In this document: positions 1 through 6,937 of the stretch, piece by piece | Layout: each line of letters opens with the position of its first letter | Position numbering within the stretch: the stretch's first letter is position 1 | NCBI GenBank assembly: GCA_022790685.1 | Contig: JAAVXQ010000034.1 | Span: 1 to 13,900 of the forward strand | DNA length: 13,900 nt | Source: Clostridia bacterium | Lineage (GTDB): Bacteria > Bacillota > Clostridia > TANB77 > CAG-508 | Direction of reading: 5' to 3' | Notes under the pieces: generated by a model | The model's input: only the letters and a program-made list of their open reading frames with translations | Databases searched by the model: none | Told to the model about the DNA's origin: nothing | Made by a program: the position numbers and the translations under genes

Positions 1-3000
1 CCTGTTTTATTTTTATAATTATATGGTTTTATATCAATTTTGCCTTTTAAGATTTCTTTTGCTATCTCTTTTATAACACTTTTAACTTTGTTTTGTATTA
101 GTTTAAATTCTTCTATTTTTAAAGTATTATTGCTCTCACTTAAGTTTCCATCTTTATTTATATATGCTGGTATTATATCAGAATAACCACTTTCCAATTT
201 ATTATCCATCATCTTAACTACAGAAATATCAGCCAAAATCATACCTTGCATTTTAAAGTTTTTTCTAATCTTTTCTTTTATTTCTTCTTCTGTTAAATTA
301 TTTTCAGATTTAACAATATTCTCAATAAGTGGCATATATAAAATACCACTTTCTATAAAATTTTCTTGCTCACTTATTGCATCTAAATATGTAATAAGTT
401 GTATCTGTAAACCTGCTACTACTTGATTTAAATCAATATTTTTTATTGATGACTTATAATCTATAATTCTTACATATTGTTTATTATCAAGTTTCCCGAC
501 ATCAACTCTATCTATCTTACCAATTATCTCTATTTTTTTACCATTATCTGTTTCTAATACTATAGGTTTATATTTACTTTTATTATCAAATTCTATTTCA
601 TGTCCTAGTATTTTAAAATCACTATTTTTCAAAGTATATACAATATATTCTATTGCTTCTAAAACAACTCTTTTTAATTTTTTACTAAGAACAATATATT
701 TTTTTGAAGATGTAAAAATATAAAATCTATTACTACTAAATATATTATTTATCAACTCTTCTACTATTTTTTTTATATCTTCTGTTTCAATATTTTTAAT
801 GTCTATGTTTTTTACTTCTAAATATTCAAAAAAACTATCTATTACCTCATGCATAAATGAGCCTGTATCTAATGACTTTACTTTAAATTCATCATTTTCT
901 TTTAATTTTAAACCATATTTTAGATAATAAGAAAATGCACATCTTCTATATTCTTCTAATTTTGATATACTTGTTCTTAAAGTATTTCCATATAGTTTTT
1001 CTGTATTATCATAATTTAAGTCTTCTGCAATATTTGAATAATTAATACCAGATAAAGCTTTATTAAACTTTTCTGTTTCATTATTATAAAAATATAATAA
1101 TATATTTTTCCACTCATCTGATATATCTGTTTCACCTTCTAAAAATTTCTTGTACTTTTCAAGAGCGTCTTCAAAGGTTGCTTCCTTATTTGTTATTTCA
1201 TAATTATAATCAATTATGTCACTTTCTTCTGTGATATTAACAAAAAATCTTTTTAATTTTTTCACTAATATAGATGGTCTTAGGGCATTTCCATCTTTAT
1301 CAGAAGAAGCATAAGATATAAATAATTTTTCCTCTGGCAAAGTTATTGTTCTATAAAATTCAAATTGCTCTTCATATAAAAGTTCTATAGAATTTTTTGC
1401 AAGTTCTACTCCACCACTTTTAAGGATTTCTCTATCTTTATCATTTAAAAACCCTTCTCCATTTGTATTACTTGGAAAAATGCCATCATTTAGTCCCACA
1501 ACAAATAGTGCTTTTATATCTGAACTTCTACTTCTTTCTGTATCAGCTAAAATCACCACATCTTGTGACATTGGTATTTTTCCTAAATCACTACTATTTA
1601 ATCCTACTTGCAATATTTCCTTATATTTTTCAAAGGACATTTTTTCATTTTCAAATATCTCAGAAATATCTTCTAATATTTTTACCAATATCTTGTAACT
1701 GGTATTATATTCTTCTGATAAAGTAATGTCATTATAATACTTAATTTTATCATCTAATTTTACATTAATTTTATTATCAATTATAAATTTATATATTGCT
1801 TTTGTTATCTCTAGCGCTGTTTTGTTTTGACTAACATCATTTTTTAAATCTAAAAGTGGCTGTGTAATTTTTTTTCTTATATTTTCTAATTTTTCTTGAA
1901 GTTCGTTTAATGGTTCATAATTAAAGGATTTGTCATACCATTTACTTCCCTTTATTCCCCATTTTCTGCAGTAATTCTCAAGTAAAAATATATCCTCTTC
2001 TTCTATATCTAAAAGACCTAATTTTATATAGTCAAATACAGCTTCATAGGACCAATTTTTAGAAAATATATCTAAAAGATTTATAATAAATTTTATTAAG
2101 ACATTTTGGTTTAAATCTTTTTTCTCATCTATAAATACTGGTATACCATATTTTCTAAATATAACTTTTGTCTCTTCTGAATATAATTCTATTTTTTTTG
2201 TAATAACTGCAATATCTCTGTATCTTAATCCACATTTTTTTACCAGATTGTGGATGGTCTTAGCTACATTTTCAATTTCACTATATGGATTATTCGATAA
2301 AAACAACTTAACATTTTGTGTTTTATCTTTATATATTTTATTTGAAAAATAGAAATTTTCTTCTAACATTAGTAGTTCTTTTGACTTTAATCTATACTCT
2401 TTATTCATTTTTATTTTTTCTATTTTTCCATTTTTATTAGATACTAATTCTATAAGCTTATTTATAAACTTTTTATTAAAGTAAAATATATCTTTTTCTT
2501 TAATTGTTTGTATTTCTATTTCATCTGTACATACTCCTATTGTTATCTCGCTAGCTTTTTCTACCAAAGCTTCAAACACTTTATATTCTTGAGGCGTAAA
2601 ACCTAAAAATTCATCAATATAAATTACTGCATCTTTAAACATATTAGATTTTTCCAATTTTTCTGCTAAAAGATCTAAAGTATCATTTTCATCAATATAA
2701 ATATTTTTCAGTTTTTCATCATATGCAGTATACAATAAATCAACATCTTCTAGTTTTAAATTTGTATATTTATCTTCTAAATTTATATTTTTTATATCTT
2801 CTGTTTTTACTTTATGTTTTTTAAGCTCTGTAAATAAATTATTAACAATATCTATATTTTTTTCTGATTTACCTAAAAAATTAAGTTTCTTTTTATTTTT
2901 TAGAAGTAAATCATAAATAATCATATTCTTCCCTGCTTTAGATAAGTTCTTTTCCTTTATGCCACCTACTTCGTTAAATACTCTATATGCCATTCTGGAT

Positions 3001-3191
3001 AAAGTTAATACTTGAACATTTATCAAAGATTTTTTTTGAGTAAAATTAAACAGTTTTCTTTCTGCCGAAAGATTATATTGTTCTGGCACTATTAAAAAAA
3101 CATTTTTTGAAAATGCTTTTTTATTTATATCATTAAAAATATATTCACTTTTTCCAGTTCCACTTCGTCCATATACTACATTTAATTTCAT
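1..3191 (-). CDS. addB: AddB, ATP-dependent helicase/nuclease subunit B (C-terminus cut by window edge)
   Basis: AddB is the subunit of the cytoplasmic AddAB helicase-nuclease (the RecBCD counterpart of Bacillota) that recognises Chi and cuts one strand during double-strand break repair. The frame is open from the ATG at 3191 to base 1, giving 1063 visible residues; the family is usually about 1150. A Walker A motif GRSGTGKS lies at residues 8-15 and YIDEF at 191-195 resembles motif II. The RecB-type nuclease motif is seen as GKIDRVD near 891-897 followed by DYKSS at 911-915. The first iron-sulfur cysteine is Cys751 in RRCAFSYYLKYG; the other three expected cysteines lie beyond the edge. Start is supported by the Walker A position and a weak AAGGT SD. 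It begins 14 nt after the transglutaminase-like gene, so it is probably the third gene of that operon. addA would be expected next, outside the window. Confidence 0.95.
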   Translation of the reverse strand, partial: MKLNVVYGRSGTGKSEYIFNDINKKAFSKNVFLIVPEQYNLSAERKLFNFTQKKSLINVQVLTLSRMAYRVFNEVGGIKEKNLSKAGKNMIIYDLLLKNKKKLNFLGKSEKNIDIVNNLFTELKKHKVKTEDIKNINLEDKYTNLKLEDVDLLYTAYDEKLKNIYIDENDTLDLLAEKLEKSNMFKDAVIYIDEFLGFTPQEYKVFEALVEKASEITIGVCTDEIEIQTIKEKDIFYFNKKFINKLIELVSNKNGKIEKIKMNKEYRLKSKELLMLEENFYFSNKIYKDKTQNVKLFLSNNPYSEIENVAKTIHNLVKKCGLRYRDIAVITKKIELYSEETKVIFRKYGIPVFIDEKKDLNQNVLIKFIINLLDIFSKNWSYEAVFDYIKLGLLDIEEEDIFLLENYCRKWGIKGSKWYDKSFNYEPLNELQEKLENIRKKITQPLLDLKNDVSQNKTALEITKAIYKFIIDNKINVKLDDKIKYYNDITLSEEYNTSYKILVKILEDISEIFENEKMSFEKYKEILQVGLNSSDLGKIPMSQDVVILADTERSRSSDIKALFVVGLNDGIFPSNTNGEGFLNDKDREILKSGGVELAKNSIELLYEEQFEFYRTITLPEEKLFISYASSDKDGNALRPSILVKKLKRFFVNITEESDIIDYNYEITNKEATFEDALEKYKKFLEGETDISDEWKNILLYFYNNETEKFNKALSGINYSNIAEDLNYDNTEKLYGNTLRTSISKLEEYRRCAFSYYLKYGLKLKENDEFKVKSLDTGSFMHEVIDSFFEYLEVKNIDIKNIETEDIKKIVEELINNIFSSNRFYIFTSSKKYIVLSKKLKRVVLEAIEYIVYTLKNSDFKILGHEIEFDNKSKYKPIVLETDNGKKIEIIGKIDRVDVGKLDNKQYVRIIDYKSSIKNIDLNQVVAGLQIQLITYLDAISEQENFIESGILYMPLIENIVKSENNLTEEEIKEKIRKNFKMQGMILADISVVKMMDNKLESGYSDIIPAYINKDGNLSESNNTLKIEEFKLIQNKVKSVIKEIAKEILKGKIDIKPYNYKNKT

Positions 3192-3205
3192 ATTTTTACC
3201 TTATT

Positions 3206-4396
3206 TTAGTTATAGTTTTCTCCTTCTAATTCTGGATATTCTACTTCAAATCCTAATATTTCCATAGAATTTTCAGTATGTAGTCTTAAAAATTCATTAC
3301 TTCCTTTTAAGTAATAATCATACCTTATATTATCATTAATAATCGGTCCTCCAATTATAACTGGATCATCAAAAGTTACATCCATTCCATACCATTTTCC
3401 ATCTATATAAATATAATTCCAAGAATGTTTCTCTTCTATTCCATCTGCGTTTGTTGCATTTCCCACAACAATTATCGATGGAACCTCTAAAACATCTAAT
3501 ATATATTTAAAAGCTTTTGCATATCCCTCACACACCGCAAATTTATTTATAAGTGCACCATATATATTATGTATATTATGCTTTTCTAAACTTATATCAT
3601 ACTCTGTATTTTTCACTAAATAGTCATGCACAAATTTGATTTTATCAATCTGTGAATATCCCTCTGTTTCCATTTTAAGTTGACTTGCGACTATTTTTAT
3701 ATCATTTATAGCTGAATTCACTATTGCTTCTGTTGGAAATTGGCTTGAAAGGTATGTTTCATTTTCTTGTGCTACAATATTTACATTATATTCTTTTGAG
3801 AAAAAGGAAGTTTTTGTTTCTGTAACTAAAGATAATTTTGGTACTTCAAGAAAAAATACTCTTGGATTGTCAAATAAAAACGCTCTTACTGCTTCTGAAT
3901 ATGCCTCTTGCATAATTTGCGTTCCATTCGCTTCTTTTAATATATCATTAAATATATTTCCATATTCTATTTTATAATTACCTGTTTTTAAATTATCTAT
4001 ATTTTTATAAAGATTATCATATATTAATTTTGCAACACTATTAATCTGATTATAATAAAATCTAGAAGTATCTACATTATCTGCACTTTTAGATTCATAG
4101 GCTTGAATTTTCGCACTTTCCCCAGATTTTAATTCTTCAAGTATTTTTTCCTTTTCTTCTTTTTCTATATTTTCTTCTTTTACTTCTTTCTTAGAAATTA
4201 CTATTTTTTTATCCTTACGATCTGGTATTATATTCACTGTTTCTTCCAGTAAAACACTTACTGTTGTTTGATAATTACTATTTTTGCCTATTATTCCGAA
4301 AGTTTCTAGCCAAGAAAAAATCAATATGGAAAACAATAAAACTATCATCAGAATTAATATTATAGAAACTTTTTTATTACTATCATTATTTTCCAT
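3206..4396 (-). CDS. Membrane-anchored transglutaminase-like protein
   Basis: This 396-residue protein has a short charged N-terminus, one hydrophobic helix at about residues 10-30 (likely an uncleaved signal anchor), an acidic and lysine-rich linker at about 60-92, and a C-terminal transglutaminase-like domain, so the domain is probably outside the cell. The papain-like triad is visible as Cys289 in FAVCEGYAKAF, His324 in KHSWNYIY and Asp339 in GMDVTFDDP. Bacterial members with this arrangement are thought to act as proteases or amidases, or in cell-wall contexts, rather than as cross-linking enzymes; the substrate cannot be told. The start has a strong SD (GAGGAGAGG) upstream. The gene lies 19 nt after the glycosylase and 14 nt before addB, so it is co-transcribed with two DNA-repair genes, which gives no obvious functional link. 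Confidence 0.85.
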   Translation of the reverse strand: MENNDSNKKVSIILILMIVLLFSILIFSWLETFGIIGKNSNYQTTVSVLLEETVNIIPDRKDKKIVISKKEVKEENIEKEEKEKILEELKSGESAKIQAYESKSADNVDTSRFYYNQINSVAKLIYDNLYKNIDNLKTGNYKIEYGNIFNDILKEANGTQIMQEAYSEAVRAFLFDNPRVFFLEVPKLSLVTETKTSFFSKEYNVNIVAQENETYLSSQFPTEAIVNSAINDIKIVASQLKMETEGYSQIDKIKFVHDYLVKNTEYDISLEKHNIHNIYGALINKFAVCEGYAKAFKYILDVLEVPSIIVVGNATNADGIEEKHSWNYIYIDGKWYGMDVTFDDPVIIGGPIINDNIRYDYYLKGSNEFLRLHTENSMEILGFEVEYPELEGENYN

Positions 4397-4415
4397 ATTA
4401 TCCTCTCCTCTAGAA

Positions 4416-5291
4416 TTAACTTATTTTTGTGTCTTCTCTTCTCCAATAAAATAAATATTGTTGTGCTATCCCTTGTAGCCCTAAGAATTTTTCATTTGCT
4501 AATTTTAATATTTGCTTTTTATCTACTTTTTCTTCACTTTCATTATGTATATATAAATCATTCATAACTCTTCTTACCCAAACATCTATTGGGAAAACAT
4601 CTATCCTTTTTAAGGAAAAAAGCATTATGCAATCTGCTACCTTTTCTCCTACACCATCTAACTTTAATAATTCTTCTCTTATTTTGCTAGTGTCATCACA
4701 ATTATATAAATAATCTAAATCAACTTCTTTTTCTAAAATCATTTTTGTTGTTTTATAAACTCTTTTATCTCTAAAACCTAAGCCCAAACCTCTTAAGTCT
4801 TCTATACTTGCCTTTGATAATTTTTCTGGTGTTGGAAATGTATAATATTCTTTTTCTTTCCAAATTATTCTATCTCCGTAAGCATTAGATAGTCTATCAA
4901 TAATCTTTTTTATTCTAGGAATATTATTATTTGCAGATATTATAAAAGAGATTATGCACTCCCATAAGTCTTGATTTAAGATTCTAATACCATCACCAAA
5001 TTCGATACTTTCTTTCAAGTATTCATCTATTTTTGATAATGTCTTTTTATAGTGTTTATAATCAGTTTCTAAATCAAAATATTCTTTTATTGTCTTTTCA
5101 AAATCTCCATTAACTATACCAGTAAAAACTATTTCATCATTATGTTGTTTAACATTTATTACACCATTTTTTATAACACCTGTATAGCTCTCATCATCTT
5201 CTTTATTCCATCTAAAACATTGTCCACATTCAAATATGTGTATTATATTAAAGGAATCTTGCTTTTTTAATATTAACTTTTCTTCTTTCAT
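4416..5291 (-). CDS. OGG1-type 8-oxoguanine DNA glycosylase/lyase
   Basis: This 291-residue enzyme should remove 8-oxoguanine from DNA in base-excision repair and nick the strand through its lyase activity. The N-terminus (to about residue 115) matches the OGG N-terminal domain, including FECGQCFRW near residues 20-28. The helix-hairpin-helix and GPD segment follows: LDGVGEKVADC places the Schiff-base lysine at Lys217, and FPIDVW places the catalytic aspartate at Asp236. The 19-residue spacing equals that of human OGG1 (Lys249, Asp268). Cys221, and Gln277 and Phe281 in GIAQQYLFYW, correspond to human Cys253, Gln315 and Phe319 of the base pocket, so this is OGG1-like rather than AlkA or endonuclease III. 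The ATG follows an AAGAGG SD by 9 nt. It is the first gene of the repair operon, divergent from the first XRE gene. Confidence 0.92.
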   Translation of the reverse strand: MKEEKLILKKQDSFNIIHIFECGQCFRWNKEDDESYTGVIKNGVINVKQHNDEIVFTGIVNGDFEKTIKEYFDLETDYKHYKKTLSKIDEYLKESIEFGDGIRILNQDLWECIISFIISANNNIPRIKKIIDRLSNAYGDRIIWKEKEYYTFPTPEKLSKASIEDLRGLGLGFRDKRVYKTTKMILEKEVDLDYLYNCDDTSKIREELLKLDGVGEKVADCIMLFSLKRIDVFPIDVWVRRVMNDLYIHNESEEKVDKKQILKLANEKFLGLQGIAQQYLFYWRREDTKIS

Positions 5292-5322
5292 ATATAAAAC
5301 CTCTTAGAATTCTTATAATTTT

Positions 5323-5351
5323 ATTTTATTACATTTAATTAAAATAATCAA
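5323..5351 (-). promoter_or_regulatory. Promoter of the glycosylase-transglutaminase-addB operon
   Basis: On the minus strand a -35 box TTGATT (5351 to 5346) is separated by 17 nt from a -10 box TAAAAT (5328 to 5323). This predicts a start near 5316 and a leader of about 25 nt containing the AAGAGG SD. No other promoter is evident before the next two genes. Matches are 4/6 and 5/6 to the sigma-A consensus. Confidence 0.55.
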
Positions 5352-5431
5352 TTGAATTTTGTAAATAATACTTTATATATAAATATACATTTTGTTTTTG
5401 TATTCAAACACATACTTTTAAAAGTACCTAT

Positions 5432-5460
5432 TTGAGTACATGATAAAATTTGAATATAAT
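5432..5460 (+). promoter_or_regulatory. Promoter of the first tandem XRE gene
   Basis: TTGAGT at 5432-5437 and a perfect TATAAT at 5455-5460 are separated by 17 nt. AGTAC occurs twice, at 5423-5427 and 5435-5439 (12 nt from start to start), flanking and overlapping the -35 box. This is a plausible but unproven operator for the XRE product. The rest of the divergent gap 5292-5482 holds only AT-rich sequence and the oppositely directed operon promoter. Confidence 0.6.
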
Positions 5461-5466
5461 ATTACT

Positions 5467-5473
5467 AAAGGAG
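5467..5473 (+). promoter_or_regulatory. Shine-Dalgarno that sets the first XRE start
   Basis: AAAGGAG lies 9 nt before the ATG at 5483. An upstream in-frame TTG at 5450 lies inside the promoter region, so the ATG is the start. Confidence 0.8.
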
Positions 5474-5482
5474 TTTTATATT

Positions 5483-5719
5483 ATGTATTTAAAACGTTTG
5501 AAGGATTTAAGAGAAGATAACGATTTTAGCCAAGAATATATAGCACGTTTACTTCAAATAACAAGACCTCAATATAGTTTATATGAAACTGGTAAAAGAG
5601 ATATTCCTGTGGACTTACTTAGGGTACTTGCTCAAAAGTATAATACTAGTATAGATTACATTGTTGGAGATACAGACCTTTTTAAAAGATATCCAAAAAA
5701 TAATCAAAAAAATATATAG
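5483..5719 (+). CDS. Small XRE-family transcriptional regulator (tandem copy 1)
   Basis: This 78-residue protein is almost entirely one Cro/C1-type helix-turn-helix domain. The pattern runs KRLKDLREDNDFSQEYIARLLQ, then the recognition-helix region RPQYSLYETGKRDIP, then LLRVLAQKYNTSIDYIVGDTD, the usual end of the domain. It has no effector-binding, oligomerisation or protease-sensing domain. It is followed after 70 nt by a paralog with about half identical residues (32 of 64 by hand alignment). Stand-alone repressors of this size often control their own promoter or act as antagonistic pairs; no toxin gene is adjacent, so an antitoxin role is not supported. The target genes are unknown. The divergent repair operon shares the intergenic region and is one possible target. 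Confidence 0.85.
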   Translation: MYLKRLKDLREDNDFSQEYIARLLQITRPQYSLYETGKRDIPVDLLRVLAQKYNTSIDYIVGDTDLFKRYPKNNQKNI

Positions 5720-5722
5720 TAT

Positions 5723-5732
5723 ACAATATTGT
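5723..5732 (+). promoter_or_regulatory. Palindrome overlapping the -35 box of the second XRE promoter
   Basis: ACAATATTGT is a perfect 10-bp palindrome whose right half overlaps the -35 box at 5729-5734. GTATAC, another palindrome, overlaps its left edge at 5719-5724. The position suits a repressor operator; which of the two XRE proteins binds is unknown. In such AT-rich DNA a short palindrome can arise by chance. Confidence 0.4.
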
Positions 5733-5757
5733 CAAAAAAAAAATAAACTTATATAAT
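5729..5757 (+). promoter_or_regulatory. Promoter of the second tandem XRE gene
   Basis: TTGTCA at 5729-5734, a 17-nt spacer and a perfect TATAAT at 5752-5757 form a strong sigma-A-type promoter starting near 5764. Its position shows that copy 2 can be expressed separately from copy 1 and rules out an ATG at 5760 as its start. Confidence 0.75.
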
Positions 5758-5789
5758 AAATGTATCTACTGAACGAAGGAGATATATTT

Positions 5790-6011
5790 ATGTTTAAAAG
5801 AATTAAAGAATTAAGAGAAAAAAACAAATATTCAATAACAGATATTTCAAAATACTTAAAAATGCCCAATCCAAAATATATACTTTATGAAAATGGCACT
5901 TTAGAACCTACTATTGCTGTTCTTTCTAAACTTGCCAAACTTTATAATACTAGCATAGATTATATTATTGGAGATACTGACGAATTTGTTCCACATAAAA
6001 AAAATTTATAA
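5790..6011 (+). CDS. Small XRE-family transcriptional regulator (tandem copy 2)
   Basis: This 73-residue single-domain helix-turn-helix protein is a diverged paralog of the preceding gene. The first helix (KRIKELREKN) and the end (YNTSIDYIIGDTDEF) are strongly conserved between the two, while the second and third helices differ (ITDISKYLKMPNPKYILYENG against SQEYIARLLQITRPQYSLYETG). The two probably have related but distinct operators. The ATG at 5790 has AAGGAG at 5776-5781 with 8 nt spacing; an in-frame ATG at 5760 lies upstream of the predicted transcription start and has no SD. The gene ends 47 nt before the end of the convergent YitT-family gene, with a shared hairpin terminator between them. 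Confidence 0.82.
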   Translation: MFKRIKELREKNKYSITDISKYLKMPNPKYILYENGTLEPTIAVLSKLAKLYNTSIDYIIGDTDEFVPHKKNL

Positions 6012-6020
6012 ATCCTTAGT

Positions 6021-6062
6021 ATAGAAAAAGATGAAAATCTATAGATTCTCATCTTTTTCTAT
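6021..6062. terminator. Bidirectional hairpin terminator between convergent genes
   Basis: A 14-bp perfect stem joins 6021-6034 to 6049-6062. After one A-C mismatch an inner AATC/GATT stem continues to a 4-nt loop. T-rich runs follow on both strands. The UAG stop of the YitT-family gene (6059-6061) lies inside the stem. It can end transcription of the second XRE gene (plus) and the YitT-family gene (minus). Confidence 0.75.
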
Positions 6063-6898
6063 TTTTCCTCTTTAAATCCTAATCCATATACTTCTCTTAC
6101 ATCAGTTATAATTATGAAAGCATCTCTATCTATTTCATGTGCTAAACTCTTTATTTTCATAATATAATTTCTTTTAGTTACGCACATAACTATCATCTTA
6201 TCATTTTTTTTATATCCGCCTTTTGCATAAATACTTGTTAAACCTTTATCACTTTCTTTTATGATTTTGTTTTCTATTTCTTCATATTTATCTGATATTA
6301 TATAAATCATTTTACTAAAATTTATTCCTTCAAATATAATATCTGTCATTTTACTAATTAAAAATATACTAATAAAAGAATATAAACCTATCTCTATTTC
6401 TTTAAAAAATATAAGATTTAAAATTATTATTATAGCATCAAGTGTTACTAAAAATTTTCCTATTCTTATATTTCTATTATAACTTTGTACAATATATGCT
6501 ATTAAATCACTTCCTCCTGTAGATGTGGAAGTTCTAAATACTAAAGCAAGTCCTATTCCTATTAATATTCCTCCATATATGCTTGCTAAAAATCTATCTT
6601 CTGTAAATGGCTTTACTTGCGTAAATAAATCTATAAATAATGAATATAAAAATATTCCTAATATTGTTCTAAATACAAACCCTTTTCCAAGTTTGTAATA
6701 ACCTATAGCAATTAATGGTATATTCATAATAAGAATAGATGTACTCATGTTTATATTATAAAAATAATATAATATTGTTGAAATTCCTGAAAAACCACCA
6801 CTTGATAATTTATTAGGTAATAAAAAACATGAGGTTCCAAATCCTGCTATTAAACATCCTATTATTATTATTAAAATACTATTAATCTTCTTAAACAT
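6059..6898 (-). CDS. YitT-family membrane protein (DUF161 plus DUF2179)
   Basis: This 279-residue integral membrane protein has about six hydrophobic segments in its first 185 residues and a soluble C-terminal domain of about 80 residues. The family hallmark TSTGGSDLIAY lies between the fourth and fifth segments. The tail has the DUF2179 pattern: GLTSIYAKGGY, then MIVMCVTKRN, then IDRDAFIIITDVREVYGLGF. The biochemical function of the family is not firmly established. The start at ATG 6898 is preferred over an in-frame GTG at 6907 because AGGTG sits 6 nt upstream of the ATG. That SD is buried in a perfect inverted repeat immediately before the start. It lies 39 nt after the radical SAM gene and may be translationally coupled to it. 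Confidence 0.85.
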   Translation of the reverse strand: MFKKINSILIIIIGCLIAGFGTSCFLLPNKLSSGGFSGISTILYYFYNINMSTSILIMNIPLIAIGYYKLGKGFVFRTILGIFLYSLFIDLFTQVKPFTEDRFLASIYGGILIGIGLALVFRTSTSTGGSDLIAYIVQSYNRNIRIGKFLVTLDAIIIILNLIFFKEIEIGLYSFISIFLISKMTDIIFEGINFSKMIYIISDKYEEIENKIIKESDKGLTSIYAKGGYKKNDKMIVMCVTKRNYIMKIKSLAHEIDRDAFIIITDVREVYGLGFKEEK

Positions 6899-6931
6899 AA
6901 TTAACACCTATAATTATTATAGGTGTTAATT
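6899..6931 (-). promoter_or_regulatory. 33-nt palindrome sequestering the YitT ribosome-binding site
   Basis: 6899-6914 (AATTAACACCTATAAT) and 6916-6931 are perfect 16-nt inverted complements around a single central base, between the radical SAM stop (6938) and the YitT ATG (6898). In the minus-strand transcript the SD AGGUG lies in the 3' arm, paired with CACCU in the 5' arm. In RNA the central few bases must open as a loop. There is no U-run immediately after, so it is not a good terminator. The alternative is a double-stranded operator. Confidence 0.65.
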
Positions 6932-6937
6932 TAAAAA

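Noticed and set aside
1463..1726. Open frames on the plus strand inside addB
   Set aside because: They are antisense to addB, whose own frame is continuous and carries recognised motifs.
5450..5482. Upstream TTG start for the first XRE gene
   Set aside because: It overlaps the -10 box region and lacks an SD; the ATG at 5483 has a clear AAAGGAG.
5760..5789. Upstream ATG for the second XRE gene
   Set aside because: It lies before the predicted transcription start (about 5764) and has no SD; the ATG at 5790 has AAGGAG.
5483..6011. Toxin-antitoxin module
   Set aside because: Both genes encode XRE-like proteins and no toxin-like partner is adjacent.
6899..6907. GTG start for the YitT-family gene
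   Set aside because: The AGGTG motif that contains it is better placed as the SD of the ATG at 6898.
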